DNA of 64,000 bases from Mangifera indica (taxonomy: Eukaryota > Streptophyta > Magnoliopsida > Sapindales > Anacardiaceae), in contig NC_058155.1 of the NCBI RefSeq assembly GCF_011075055.1, positions 5,723,537 to 5,787,536 of the forward strand, written 5' to 3'. The translations under genes were made by a program, and so were the position numbers. Shown here in pieces: positions 1 to 11,208 of this stretch; within the stretch, counting starts at the first letter, position 1; the number at the start of each line of letters is the position of its first letter. The notes below the pieces were generated by a model that saw nothing but the letters and a program-made list of their open reading frames with translations, was not told the origin of the DNA and did no database searches.

Positions 1-2729
1 AAACTAAGGCAAGCTGCTATAAAATTTGAAGCTATAAACAATGCTGATTCAGCCGCCAAATGTTTTTATGAGTTGGGGGAGTATGAAAGAGCTGGTATGA
101 ATTTGATATTGATTATTTGATATGGAATATATCTTGCTGCCTTTATGTGCTGCAATTTTATTGATATACTTCTTTACTTAATTATAATTACCGTGAAAAC
201 TTAGAAATTATCTTTTGTTTCTCCTTTCTGATGGATTATTGCTGATATATTTTGTGACATCTGGATTTGATAAATCAGAAACAATAGAGGCATTGATAGA
301 AAATGCAGATGATGAAAAGAGCATTTTGTTGAATGCCCCAGTAGTTGAGGTAATTTCATTTTTTTTTTCACATCTGTTGAATGCAGTATGAAGTAATAAG
401 ATTAGATTTAGATTTTTTTTTTTTTTGTGATTTTACAGTTGGATGTTCACTTGAATAACCTATTCTTGCAGCAGAATAGGAGTACTAAAGGCAACACAAC
501 AGAGGCGGGATCAGAAGAGAAATTGGATAAGGAAAGTAAGGAGGCATTGCAAGTTCATCTAGCCTCTGGTTCCCAGTGGCCAGAAAATTCTCAGAAGATT
601 GAAAACAAGGGGAAGGGAAAGAAAAAGCCTAAGAGAAAGAACAAGCGAAATGGTAAGCAGAAAAACTGGCAACCAAAGCTAAGATTTCGCATTTCTGAAC
701 TTGATTACCTTATGGTACAAATGGCCAAGTTTGTCAGTCTTTCTGGTTATATAAGAACAAATTGTTATTTTATATTTTAAATATTTATTGATATTGAATG
801 GTCAGTTTTGTTTCACAGAATTCTGGCAACAGAAAGATGCAGATGATGCAAAGAGCATTTTGTTGAATGCCCCAGCAGTTGAGGTAATTTCATTTCTTTT
901 TTCACATCTGTTGAATGCAGTATGAAGTAGTAGGGATGGCAACGGGGAGGGGCGGGGAGGGGATATCAATCCCCGTCCCCGTCCCCTAGGGGATATCAAT
1001 CCCCGTCCTCAGCCTGTCCCCGTTACAGGGATAACAAATAATCCCCGTCCCCTCCCCGCGAAGGAAAATCCCCTCCCCATACCCAAGTCAATAAATTTTA
1101 ATTTCTCAATATTTTATGAACATCATCTCAGTCATCTTCAGAGGAAGAAGAATCATCAGGAGAAGAAGAAGAAGAGGATGAGGATGACGACGAAGACCAC
1201 GAAGAAGAACAAGATGATGAGCAATCCAAGCTGGGAAAGGTTAAGAAACTGTTAGAACCCTTTAGCAAGGACCAGCTTATCGCGATTCTCAAAGAAGCCG
1301 CTCAGTCTGACCCTTCAGTTACCGCCGAAATCATCTCCTCGGCCGAGTCGGACCCCATCCACCGCAAGATCTTCGTCCACGGCCTTGGGTGGGATGCCAC
1401 TAATGAAACCCTAATCGCTGCTCTCAAACCTTTTGGTGCCATCGAGGAATGCAATGTTGTCACCGATAAAACTACTGGCCGTTCTAAAGGCTACGGCTTT
1501 GTCCTCTTCAAGACGCGCGCCGCTGCGCGTAAGGCATTGAAGGAGCCGCAGAAGAAGATCGGAAATCGGATCGCCGCCTGCCAGTTAGCTTCCACTGGAC
1601 CTGTTCAGAACCAGCTGGGTTCTAAGATGAGTGCTCGGCAATTGTATGTGGCGAATGTGGGGCCGCAGATTGGTGCCGAGAAGCTCAGGGCGTTTTTCGC
1701 GAAATATGGGGAGATTGAGGATGGGCCGTTGGGGTTTGATAAAATGACCGGGAAGTTTAGAGGTTTTGCTATAATTGTGTATAAGACATTAGAGGGAATA
1801 AAGAAGGCTTTGGAGGAACCTGTGAAAATTTTTGATGGTTTCAAGTTGCTGTGCTCTGTTAGAAAAATGGAGGCTTTGGCTGGGAGAGGGGAGTGAAAAA
1901 TTGAAGGAAAAGGAGATTTAGGCTTAAAAGGTAGGTGGCAATTTTGTAATAAAAATTATTAAAGTTATAGTTTTTAGTAAATATATTAATATATTAGATT
2001 TAGGGGGAGGGGAGGGGAGGGGAGGGGAGGGGAGGGGCGGGGCGGGGACATATGTATCCCCGTCTCCGACCCGTCCCCGATTATGGGGATTTTTTTCATC
2101 CCCATCCCCGTCCCTTTCCCCGTTTTAATCGGAGAATCCCCTTCCCGTTAGGGTCGGAGAGGGTCGGGGTCCCTAAAATCGGCTCCAAATTGCCATTCCT
2201 ATGAAGTTGTAAGATTAGATTTAGATTTTTTTTTTTTTTTTTGTGATTTTACAGTTGGATGTTCACTTGAATAACCTATTCTTGCAGCAGAATAGGCGTA
2301 CTAAAGGCAACGCAACAGAGGCGGGATCAGAAGAGAAATTGCATAAGGACAGTAAGAAGGCATTGCAAGTTCATCTAGCCTCTGATTCCCAGTGGCCAGA
2401 AAATTCTCAGAAGATTGAAAACAAGGGGAAGGGAAAGAAAAAGCCCAAGAGAAAGAACAAGCGTAATGGTAAGCAGAAAAACTAGCAACCAAAGCTAAGA
2501 CTTCGCATTTCTGAACTTGATTACCTTATGGTACAAATGGCCAAGTTTGTCAGTCTTTCTGGTTATATAAGAACAAACTGTTATTTTATATTTTAAATAT
2601 TTATTGATATTGAATGGTCAGTTTTGTTTCACAGAATTCTGGCGACAGAAAGATACGCAAATGATGATGAAATTCAATCATGACAGCACTCTTTATAATA
2701 AAAAATTCAATACACACTCAATGAATTGA
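1..2729 (+). CDS. Gene A: 3' end of a TRANK1-like helicase gene (partial)
   Basis: This is the last part of a gene that begins left of the window. Proposed exons are 1-94, 279-349, 439-652, 819-883, 2255-2468 and 2635-2729, all with GT-AG borders and consistent phases (TGA 2727-2729). Exon 1-94 matches the TPR-like exon of gene C (62759-62852). In gene C the following intron leads to a further TPR-like exon. Here the intron is cut short and joins an exon coding [15 protein letters not shown], still in phase. Two copies follow of a lysine-rich exon (starts LDVHLNNLF, ends KPKRKNKRN), separated by a 22-residue exon ([13 protein letters not shown]). The last exon reads [14 protein letters not shown] and ends at HSMN. 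A hAT element sits in the intron 884-2254. The helicase domains, if present, are outside the window, so the gene could be functional or a remnant. Exon assignment is by comparison with genes B and C. Confidence 0.72.
1132..1896 (+). pseudogene. Captured double-RRM ORF, UBP1-associated protein 2 (UBA2)-like
   Basis: An uninterrupted frame of about 254 codons lies inside the hAT element. It begins with an acidic Ser/Glu/Asp stretch, continues with a segment reading [15 protein letters not shown], then RRM1 (RNP2 KIFVHGL, RNP1 [10 protein letters not shown]) and RRM2 (RNP2 LYVANV, RNP1 [10 protein letters not shown]), and stops at TGA 1894-1896. This order matches plant UBP1-associated protein 2 RNA-binding proteins, which bind U-rich RNA in the nucleus. 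The family's C-terminal Gly-rich tail is missing. No in-frame ATG exists before 1627, so the native start was not captured. Base composition is much more GC-rich than its surroundings. A CAG at 1129-1131 could act as a splice acceptor, giving a frame (phase 0) that fits the upstream exon of gene A. It may be a silent gene fragment or an exonised one. Confidence 0.75.
2003..2047 (+). repeat. G-quadruplex-prone (GGGGA)n tract
   Basis: The tract is a run of GGGGA/GGGGC units with at least seven G4 blocks spaced by single bases, near the 3' end of the hAT element. It matches the simple G-quadruplex pattern on the + strand, which is also the sense strand of host gene A. Confidence 0.7.
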
Positions 2730-2748
2730 GCCCTGGAGGGCAATGAAA

Positions 2749-2850
2749 GAGTCTCCTGCATCTGTCATACTAATGGCGGATTGTTTCATTTCCCTGTGGT
2801 TTGTTGGTGGACTCACAGGCTTCCATTTGTCTCTCATCGGCACAAATCAG
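2749..2850 (+). pseudogene. Relic exon of a DHHC protein S-acyltransferase
   Basis: The frame reads [18 protein letters not shown] then [15 protein letters not shown] and ends at a GT donor (2851). WFVGGLTxFHLxLIxTNQ is characteristic of the third transmembrane/loop region of plant DHHC palmitoyltransferases. No DHHC cysteine-rich domain is nearby, so only one exon survives. It lies 20 bp after the stop codon of gene A. The helicase gene's 3' end therefore appears to be a breakpoint fused to a former acyltransferase locus. Confidence 0.6.
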
Positions 2851-4798
2851 GTTGGTTGTTTTTCCTTGTTTTTATATCATTTGGTCATAACATGAGATTA
2901 TTTTTGGTTACTGTTTAGTTGCTAAGTGAAATGAACTTTAATTTTCCCTGTATCTGTGGCAAAAATGTTTATGATAGGATTCAAGTCTTGATCTACTAAG
3001 TTTGTGCAGACAAGATGCTATTGCTAATAATTCATTTAATATGAAACAGATATCCTGTGCTTCCATTTTGCAGAATGATCTTTTAGATAGGATGTTTTAC
3101 TGAATGATCTGGGTGGGTTTCATTGACTTAACTCTCTGTTATAAAGAGCTCTTAGTGCTTTTTTGATACTGTTTTGCATAATTGCTTTATATCTTCTTCA
3201 AATAAAAATGACAAATTGAATTTTACAATTTGAGTATGTGTTTATGCTTGGGCACCACCTTATTTTCGATAGCAAAACAATGAAATTGTGTTTGATATTA
3301 GCGTCTTAGAGAAGTAGAAGGTGAATTTTTGTGAATCAATTTTATCGGTATCACATAAAAGCACTCGAATTTGTATCAAATTTAAACTGGTTTTCGGAAA
3401 ATATATATAATTCTTATTTTCAAACTTTACTCTCCAAATGCGGTGTCATTTTGTTATAATTAATATTAATTGTTTGTTGGCCCCTTCAGTTAAATAATAA
3501 AAAAGGATCATTTCTCTGGGAACAACCAATCAAAGAATTTTATTATATTTTTTCTAAGATCGTTCTATTTCGTCTTGTATTTCATAGGGATAACCGCTAC
3601 ACGTATACGGTAGAGAATGTATTTTGATTTTATTAAAACTAATAAAAGAAACCCCCGAATGACTCAAATATAGATCAAACTTGTTTTGTGTATTCCCAAA
3701 ATAGGAAATTGTTTTCCCCAGAGATTGTTGAACACTTCCTGAACTACTGATGTTTCAATTGTCGCTGTGAAAGGTGAAAAATACTTAACACCGCTCTCTC
3801 TCCTTGGGCACTTTACCCCAGCTCCTTGGGAATATAGGAAATAAATAAAAGGTATAAATTCAGAGACAATATGAATGGAAGTGTGCTTTCATGGACCTTA
3901 ATCTCGCTAGTGGCAAGGGGGAAGAAACAAAACAATGAAGTTTGTTTCTCGGGTATCTGTACTTTTGAAGTGCTACATATTTGAGTTCTTTGCTGCATGT
4001 TTGGTTCAGCTGGACTGACAGTACTGATATTAATATAGCACTTGCAAATATTTTTCTATAAACTTAAAAGTTTTAAGCTGTGTAATTTTTCTCTTTCCTT
4101 GAATTCATATTTCATGCTTTGTTTAAGTCATTAATTTTTTCATTTGAATAGCTACTGAAGATTTCCCAGCGTCGTAATATTGAAGAAATAGAAGAGGACA
4201 TCCGTAGTAGGGGTAACAATGGTCCTCCCCATAATGCCGCAGAGGTTGAAAATGTTAAGAGTTCAGATATCCGTGCTCCCACCATTCGAGCAGACACGCA
4301 CTCAAGAAATAGAAATGTTTGTGTAACTTTTTAAGATCAACAAGACATCGTGTTTTTCACCATTTAATTCTTTTTCTCTCTTTATGTTGTCAATAACACT
4401 CTGCTACCTTGGATTTAGTATCTGGTACTGGCTTTATTCTTTGTGTAAATATATTTCATGACTCAAAATTTGTGCATCCCTTTCCTCGCCACTTGGTTGG
4501 AAACTGCATTTCAAGTTATATATTGATGCAGATATGATCATCCTCCAGATTTTCACGTAATGGTTGGGACTTGAAATGTCTCACCATGCATATTGCTTTA
4601 CAAGTATAATTATTTTTTTTTTCAGATAAATAAAACTATATGAACACATTTTTGAATACAAGATTTGTGTATGTATAATGTGTTATTATATAATTGAATA
4701 ATTTTGAATTAAAAACAAAGTAATGTTTAATCATATGATGATATATTATTTATGTGTATAATTATATATAAAAAAAATGTATATATAACATTGCTAAT
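2851..4798. other. Non-coding spacer, conserved in spacer 2; one unidentified exon-like stretch
   Basis: Positions 2851-4065 match 33683-34897 closely, with a few percent mismatches. At 4066-4760 spacer 2 is about 720 bp shorter. Within the extra part, 4152-4318 looks like an exon: it is preceded by a T-rich tract and TAG, and is open for LLKISQRRNIEEIEEDIRS through RADTHSRNRN. I do not recognise this peptide. It could be the end of the relic acyltransferase gene or of another gene. Confidence 0.45.
4626..4797. mobile_element. AT-rich MITE, family M1
   Basis: It belongs to a family of about 140-180 bp repeats with ends resembling AATAAAACTATATGTAC and ATATAACATTGCTAAT and a central near-palindrome containing TTTAATCATATGATGA. 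Spacer 2 keeps only the right end (34899-34938) because its deletion breakpoint falls inside the element. Confidence 0.5.
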
Positions 4799-4970
4799 AA
4801 GAAGGGAAGCTCCTCACCGGGTTTGAAATTGGCCTGCTTCCCATCATGGAGAATGTAGAAACTTTGTCATTTAAAATGGTTTTGAACGAAGCGGACGAGG
4901 ATCCCTTGACTACAAATTATGATGCAAAAGTTGCTTAAGGTGGTGCTCATTATTGTAAGGAGAAACTAAA
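4799..4970 (+). pseudogene. PMEI gene fragment (spacer 1)
   Basis: Translation in shifting frames gives KKGSSSPGLKLA, then SFKMVLNEADEDP, then TTNYDAKVA. These align with the middle of the PMEI genes of this locus (KKEKSSPALKSA, CFKMALMDLDVDP, AANYDAFVA). A frameshift, in-frame stops and a deletion of about 420 bp (compare 35110-35520) leave it dead. Confidence 0.7.
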
Positions 4971-5774
4971 GATGGCCCTCCGTCTTTAGTTTGATTCTAA
5001 CGAAATCGGCCAAGGTGAACAACGTTCGGTTGCCCTTCCCCCAAATAAAGACAAATGATACTTTTCGTTCATCAGCGTTAAATGAATTGTCTTCGTGGCC
5101 AAAGATCGACTTTCTCCATCGTTGGACGAAGATGAATCATCTTCTTCTAATCATATAGTGACATGACATTATTTGTACTCACGTTTATACTTATTATTTG
5201 TATACATGATTATATCTATAGTAATATAATTAGTTGTTCATTTACTGTGGTAGAATTCCAAGAAAGCAAATTAGAGATGGTAATTTTAGTCCGACTTTAG
5301 GGGCCTCGACTTTTCTCACCCTAATAGGGAGAGGATTCCTCAATAGAAGGGGACGGGGACAGAGATGAAAAAAATCTCTTCAAATTAGGGACAGGTCGGG
5401 GACGGGAATACATGTGTCCCCTCCCCGCCTCGCCCCGTTCTCATCCACCTCTGTTTATATTAATTTATTTGCTTAAAATACTAACATATCTTTATAATTT
5501 TAAATTATATATATATATATTTTAATTTAGTTAGTTTATTAATGTATATATTATAGTGGTTAATATATTATATTTGGGACATTTGAAATAGTGGGTTGAT
5601 TTTAATTTTACTTAATTTTGTTATTTAATATATTTATATTGTGTTTAGATAGTAGAAGGAAGAAATTTTTTCATGTGGGTATAGGGAGAGGATTTTTCCC
5701 CGCGAAGATGAGAAGGGGATGAAGAAGAAATTTTTTTTTACGAGGAGAGGATGGAGAATCATTTTCATCTCTAC

Positions 5775-6329
5775 TGTAATATTTTGTTTAAAAACTATAA
5801 AGGCAGTAATGTAATTAGAGCTAAGGATGCATGGGTCATTTCTTTTAGTAAGTGAGGGTAGTTTGGTAATCTTACTGGGCATTCACTTGTGTTGACCTAA
5901 GTATATAAACTTTAGTTTGGGCGAGAGCTGTAGAGTGGAGAGAAAGAAAAGAAATAGAGGCGGCAGGCTGTTGATTTTTTTTTTCTTCTTTGGTTTGTGC
6001 GTCTTGTGGCTGCTGTATGGCTGAGTTTAATCTCTGAGTTCAATTGGCGGTGTCTCATCGGTGAAATCAGGTTCTCTTTGACTTTGTTTTGCCGTGCATT
6101 TGCTTTGTATATTGTTTTGATGTATAGAGATTGAGATCCGTGTATTTGCATATTGTAATCGAACTTGATATTAGTGGATTTGACTAGAGGAACACCTCTG
6201 CCTTGGATGTAGGATTTCTTTTACAAAATCCGAACCAAATAAATCGTGTTGTTATATTTTTTCCTGTTTTTCACTGTTATATTGTTCAGATCGGATTATC
6301 TTGGGGTTCGGTAATATAAATTTATAACA
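5775..6329 (+). repeat. Copia 5' LTR
   Basis: 555 bp, TG...CA ends. It contains TATATAAACTTTAG around 5902, a plausible TATA region for the element's own transcript. Both LTRs retain this region. Confidence 0.93.
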
Positions 6330-6331
6330 AG

Positions 6332-6344
6332 TGGTATCAGAGCC
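6332..6344 (+). other. Copia primer-binding site
   Basis: TGGTATCAGAGCC lies two bases after the 5' LTR. This is the standard plant Copia primer-binding site, complementary to the 3' end of initiator Met tRNA. Confidence 0.92.
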
Positions 6345-6615
6345 ACTAAAGATTTTTCAGATCTGTGATTTTTTAACCTATTTTCATTTCTTTTCCTTTT
6401 ATATTCGGTTGTTTGTGTATATCTTGAGATGTGTCTGGCTTTCGTGCTTTTCAATATATTCTGGTGAAATATATGTGTTGTGTCTCTTGATATATTTGAA
6501 TATATTTCGGAAAGATTGTGTTCTTGTTGTGAGTACTTTGCTTTCTTGGTACTGTTGTATTTTCTTTTGGTACTTGTAGGATTAAAAGAAACTAAAAGAA
6601 AAAAAAAAGAACATA

Positions 6616-9600
6616 ATGGGGTCAACAAGACTGGAAATAGAATAGTTTAATGGAAAAAATGAGGGTTGTTTTGGTGCATCAAAGGTGTGCAAAGGCCTTG
6701 GAAGGTGTAGATGCTTTACCTTCTGATATGATAGAATCTCAGAAGGCTGAGGTACTTGAAACTGCTTATAGCTTGCTAATTTTACATCTTTCTGATAATG
6801 TTTTAAGACAAGTTAATGATGTAAATTTTGCTGCAAAATTATGGTTGAAGCTTGAATCTTTTTATATGACTAAATCTTTGACTAACAAAATATATTTGAA
6901 AGAGCAACTTTTTGGTTTTAAAATGGATTCAAGAAAGTCTTTAGAAGAAAATTTAGATGAGTTCAATAAAATTACTATTAATTTGGCTAATATAAAAGAG
7001 AAAATTTCTGATGAAAATCAAGCCATTATTATTTTGAACTCACCGCCTGAAACTTTTAAAGATGTAAAAGCTATTATCAAATATGGTAGAGAGTCTCTTT
7101 TTTTAGAAGATGTCTTAGGGGCTCTTAAGTCAAAAGATTTAGAAATGAAGATAGAAAAGAAAACCATAGGTGAAGGCTTGTAAGTAAGACGCAGAACAAA
7201 AAAGAAAATTTAACAAAAAGATAAAAGAAATAATAGATCTAAATCTAGGTCTAAAAGAGTTTGTCGGAATTGTCATAAAGAAGGTCATATAAAGAGAAAC
7301 TGCCCTGAAAGAAAGAAAATAAATTTTCCTTCAAATAATAAGAAATATGAGTCTGTAAATCTACTTGATGGCTATGATAGTGCTGAAGTTTTGGTATTAA
7401 CTGAGGGGTTGTCTAGGGAAGAATGAGTTTTAGATTCAGGATGCACCTTTTACATGAAACCTAGAAAAGACTGGTTTTTAGATTTAAAACAAATAAATGG
7501 GGGAAAAGTCTTAATGGGTAATGATGATGCATGTGAGGTAACTGGTATAGGTGCAATAAAACTGAAACTTGCTGATGGTTATATTAAAATTCTCAATGAT
7601 GTTAGACTAGTTCCTAAATTGAGAAAAAACCTAATATCTTTAGGTTTGTTAGATTCCAATGGTTATTCTTATAAATCTGAAAAATGTGTGCTTATAATAC
7701 TGAGAGGAGCTTTAGTAGTAATGAGAGCTAAACTGATAAATGGGTTATACATTTTAGAGGGAACAACTATTAGTGACTCAATGTCTTCTAAACCTGATAA
7801 GGTGGATGAAACTGTTTTGTGGCATAAAAGGCTAGGACACATTAGTTTCTTGGGGTTGCAAGAACTTTGTAAACAAAACTTGATTAATTCTAACAGAATT
7901 TCTGCATTAGAGTTTTGTGAGAATTGTGTTTTAGGGAAGTCACAAAGGTTGAGGTTTATAGCTGCTACTCATAGATCAAAGAACATTCTTGATTATGTGC
8001 ATTCAGATCTATGGGGTTCTCCTCAGGTACCTAGTTCTCTGTCTAATGCTCATTATTTTCTAACCTTTGTGGATGATTTTTCAAGAAGAGTATGGGTTTA
8101 TTTTTTAAAAACTAAAGATCAAGCATTTGAATTTTTTAAAGAATGGAAAACTCTTGTTAAAAATCAAACTAATAAGAAACTAAAGGTTTTAAGAACAAAC
8201 AATGGTCTTGAATTTTGTAATAAACAATTTACTGATTTTTGTAAACAATTTGGAATCTTGAGACATAGAACCTGTGCAGACACTCCTCAGCAGAATGATC
8301 TTGCAAAGAGAATGAATAAGACCATTCTAAATAAGGTAAGATGCATGTTAGTTGACTCATGATTGAGTAAGAAATTATAGGCTGAAGCAGTTGCTACTGC
8401 TTGTTATTTGATTAATAGATCACCCTCTTCTGCTATTAATTTTAAGACTCCTATTGAATTGTGGTCTGGTAAACTACCAAATTTAAATCACTTGAGACCT
8501 TTTGGATGCCTTGCCTATATCCATGTGAAACAGGGTAAATTGAACCCTAGAGCCTTAAAGGTTGCCTTCTTAGGATATCCTACAGGGACTAAGGGTTATA
8601 AAGTCTAGTTAATTGATGAATTAAAATGTGTGGTCAGCAGGGATGTTGTGTTTAATGAATTTGTTTTTTATAAAGATCTGTTTATCTCTAACCAATCTCA
8701 GTCTAAACACGTTTATATTGAGGTGAAGAATTCTGACTTGAGAAATTCTACTAGTGTTGAGTCAAGTGATGGACCTGGTTTAGGCTCAGATCCAATTCAT
8801 ACTCCAAAGTATAAAGATAGGGGTTTGAACCAGTAACCATCACAGAGTCAGAGTCAAAGTAGTTTAGACAGTGATGTATATTTTGATTTGTCTGATTATC
8901 AATTGGCTAGAGATAGGACTAGAAGAGCTATTAAACTGCCATCTAAATATGCTCATGCAAATCTTATATCATATGCACTTAATATAGGTGATTGCATTGA
9001 ATTGAATTAACCATTAAATTTCAAACAAGCCTATATGAGTAAACACAAAAATGAATGGTTAAATGCCATGCAAGCTGAAATTGATTCTCTGCGTAAAAAT
9101 AACACATGGATTCTTGTTAAAAGACCTGTAAATAAAAAGATTATAGGTTGTAAATGGGTTTTTAAAATAAAACCTACTGCTCTAGGCTTTGAAAATGGAA
9201 GGTTTAAGGCTAGAGTTGTTGCAAAAGGTTTTTTCCAAGTAGAAGGAATTGACTATCATGAAATTTTTTCACCTGTAGTTAAACATATATCAATAAGGCT
9301 TATTTTATCTACTGTGGTGTTATTTGGTTTAGAACTTGAATAGCTAGATGTTACTACTGCCTTATTTCATGGTAATATAGAAAAACAGATTTATATGGAG
9401 CAACCAGAGGGTTTTGAGAAACCTGGATCTGAAGATATGGTTTGCTTACTAAAAAGGACATTATATGGCCTAAAATAGGCACCAAGACAATGATATAAAA
9501 GGTTTGATGACTATATGCTCTCCATTGGTTTTTCTAGAAGTAACTTTGATAATTGTGTTTACTTTTGTAAAACTGAAACAGACAGCTATGTTTATTTGTT

Positions 9601-10579
9601 GATATATATGGATGATATGCTTATTGTTTCAAAGAAAATAAGTGATTTGAATAGGTTGAAAAAATTGTTAAAAGATGAATTTGAAATGAAAGATTTAAGA
9701 CCTGCAAAAGGAATCTTAAGGATGGATATTAAGAGAGATAGGGGTAAAGGCATTTTAACTTTATCTCAATCTGAATATGTTAAAAAGGTTCTTGATTTGT
9801 ATGGTATGCATGATGTTAAATCTGTTAGAGCTCCTATAGGAGCTCATTTTAAATTGATGTCTGTTTTGCATGATTTACCTATTGATGAATCTGAATATAT
9901 GAAAAATATTCCTTATGCAAATGTGGTAGGTAGCTTAATGTATGCTATGATAGGATCCATACCTGATATTGCTTATGCAATCAGTTTGGTGAGTAGGTTT
10001 ATGGGAAAACCTTGTAAAACACACTGGAATGCTGTGAAATGGGTGTTGAGATACTTGAAAGGTTCATGTGATTTTGGTCTTGTATACACTGCATCTGATA
10101 CTAGCAGTTTACATGTTAAAGGATACTGTGATTCAGATTATGCTATAGATTTAGACAAGAGGAGCTCTCTAACTGGCTATATTTTCACATTTGGTGATAA
10201 TGTGATAAGTTGGAAAAGTTGTCTTCAGCATATTATTGTTTTGTCTACAACCGAAGCTGAATATGTTGCATTGACAAAGGCTACAAAAGAGGCTTTGTGG
10301 CTGAAAGGTATAACAGAAGAATTGGGGTTGCATTGTGGTACTCCTGTGATCTATTGTGACTCACAAAGTGCAATACATCTGTCTAAAAATAGTGCTTTTC
10401 ATGAGAGAACAAAGCATATAGATGTTAGGTTGCCTTTTATAAGGGAAATTTTGTCTAAAGGTCAGGTAATGCTGGAGAAAATTGCTTCAGAGGTTAATCC
10501 TGCTGATATTTTAATAAAGGTAGTTTCAATAAACAAGTTTAAGAGTGCCTTAGACTTGTTACAAATTGGAAAGGTGTGA
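6616..10579 (+). pseudogene. Copia gag-pol, broken
   Basis: Visible parts in order are gag (6650-7183, after an early stop at 6643-6645 and a small deletion), a CCHC zinc knuckle (CRNCHKEGHIKRNC, 7262-7303), protease DSGC (about 7435), the GAG-pre-integrase HxRLGH box (7822), and the integrase core (7454-8362). Then come reverse transcriptase pieces (9035-9343, 9515 on, with YMDD at about 9606) and RNase H (YCDSDYA, STTEAEYVAL) to 10579. Stops occur after gag, before the protease motif (TGA at 7424-7426), after 8362, 8608 and 8836, near 9006, at 9341-9343 and twice near 9476-9496. The third catalytic acidic position of integrase reads lysine (LAKRMNKT). No autonomous product is possible. Confidence 0.9.
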
Positions 10580-10652
10580 GTCAGTCTTGCAGAGGTGTTT
10601 TGGCTAGTTAAATTCATGTTTGAGTCTTGTAGTTTTCAAACAACGTGGAGTT

Positions 10653-11208
10653 TGTAATATTTTGTTTAAAAACTATAAGGGCAGTAATGTAATTAGAGCT
10701 AAGGATGCATGGGTCATTTCTTTTAGTAAGTGAAGGTAGTTTGGTAATCTTGCTGGGCATTCACTTGTGTTGACCTAAGTATATAAGCTTTGGTTTGGGC
10801 AAGAGCTGTAGAGAGGAGAGAAAGAAAAGAAATAGAGGCGGCAAGCTGCTGGTTTTTTTTCCTCTTCTCTGGTTTGTGCGTCTTGTGGTTGTTGTGTGGC
10901 TGAGTTTAATCTCTGAGTTCGATTGGCGGTGTCTCATCAGTGAAGTCAGGTTCTCTTTAACTTTGTTTTGTTGTGTATTTGCTTTGTATATTGTTTTGAT
11001 GTACAGAGATTGAAATCCGTGTGTTTGTATATTGTAATCGAACTTGATATTAGTGGATTTGACTAGAGGAACACCTCTACCTTGGATGTAAGATTTCTTT
11101 TACGAAATCCGAACAGAGCAAATCGTGTTGTTATATTTTTTCCTGTTTTCCGCTGTTATATTGTTCAGATTGGATTATCTTGGGGTTTGGTAATATAAAT
11201 CTATAACA
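10653..11208 (+). repeat. Copia 3' LTR
   Basis: 556 bp, the partner of 5775-6329. Nearly all differences from the 5' LTR are C/T or G/A, consistent with decay of methylated cytosines. Confidence 0.93.

Larger units (their letters stand above)
931..2201. mobile_element. Non-autonomous hAT element carrying a captured RRM gene
   Basis: The ends are inverted repeats: TAGGGATGGCAA at 931-942 and TTGCCATTCCTA at 2190-2201. The flanking 8-mers are TGAAGTAG (923-930) and TGAAGTTG (2202-2209), an 8-bp target duplication with one mismatch, as expected for hAT. The same intron in gene B lacks the element (TGAAGTAATAAGATT), which confirms the insertion. Subterminal regions are G-rich on one side and C-rich on the other (GGGGAGGGGCGGGG and CCCCGTCCCCGT). 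No transposase is present. The interior holds a 765-bp RNA-binding-protein ORF. The element lies in an intron of gene A. Confidence 0.88.
5775..11208 (+). mobile_element. Ty1/Copia retrotransposon (Tork/Tnt1-like), degenerate
   Basis: The element is about 5.4 kb with two LTRs (5775-6329 and 10653-11208) that begin TGTAATATTTTG and end TATAACA. The 5-bp target duplication is TCTAC at 5770-5774 and 11209-11213. A primer-binding site for initiator Met tRNA follows the 5' LTR. Between the LTRs the order is gag, protease, integrase, reverse transcriptase, RNase H, the Copia order. The LTRs differ at roughly 40 of 555 sites by hand count, mostly transitions. The empty site in spacer 2 places the insertion after the spacer duplication. 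Confidence 0.95.

Noticed and set aside
6331..6579. Open frame between the Copia 5' LTR and gag
   Set aside because: This is the untranslated leader of the element, low complexity and hydrophobic by composition.
10795..11013. 72-codon frame in the Copia 3' LTR
   Set aside because: Lies wholly in LTR sequence and is not conserved in the other LTR.
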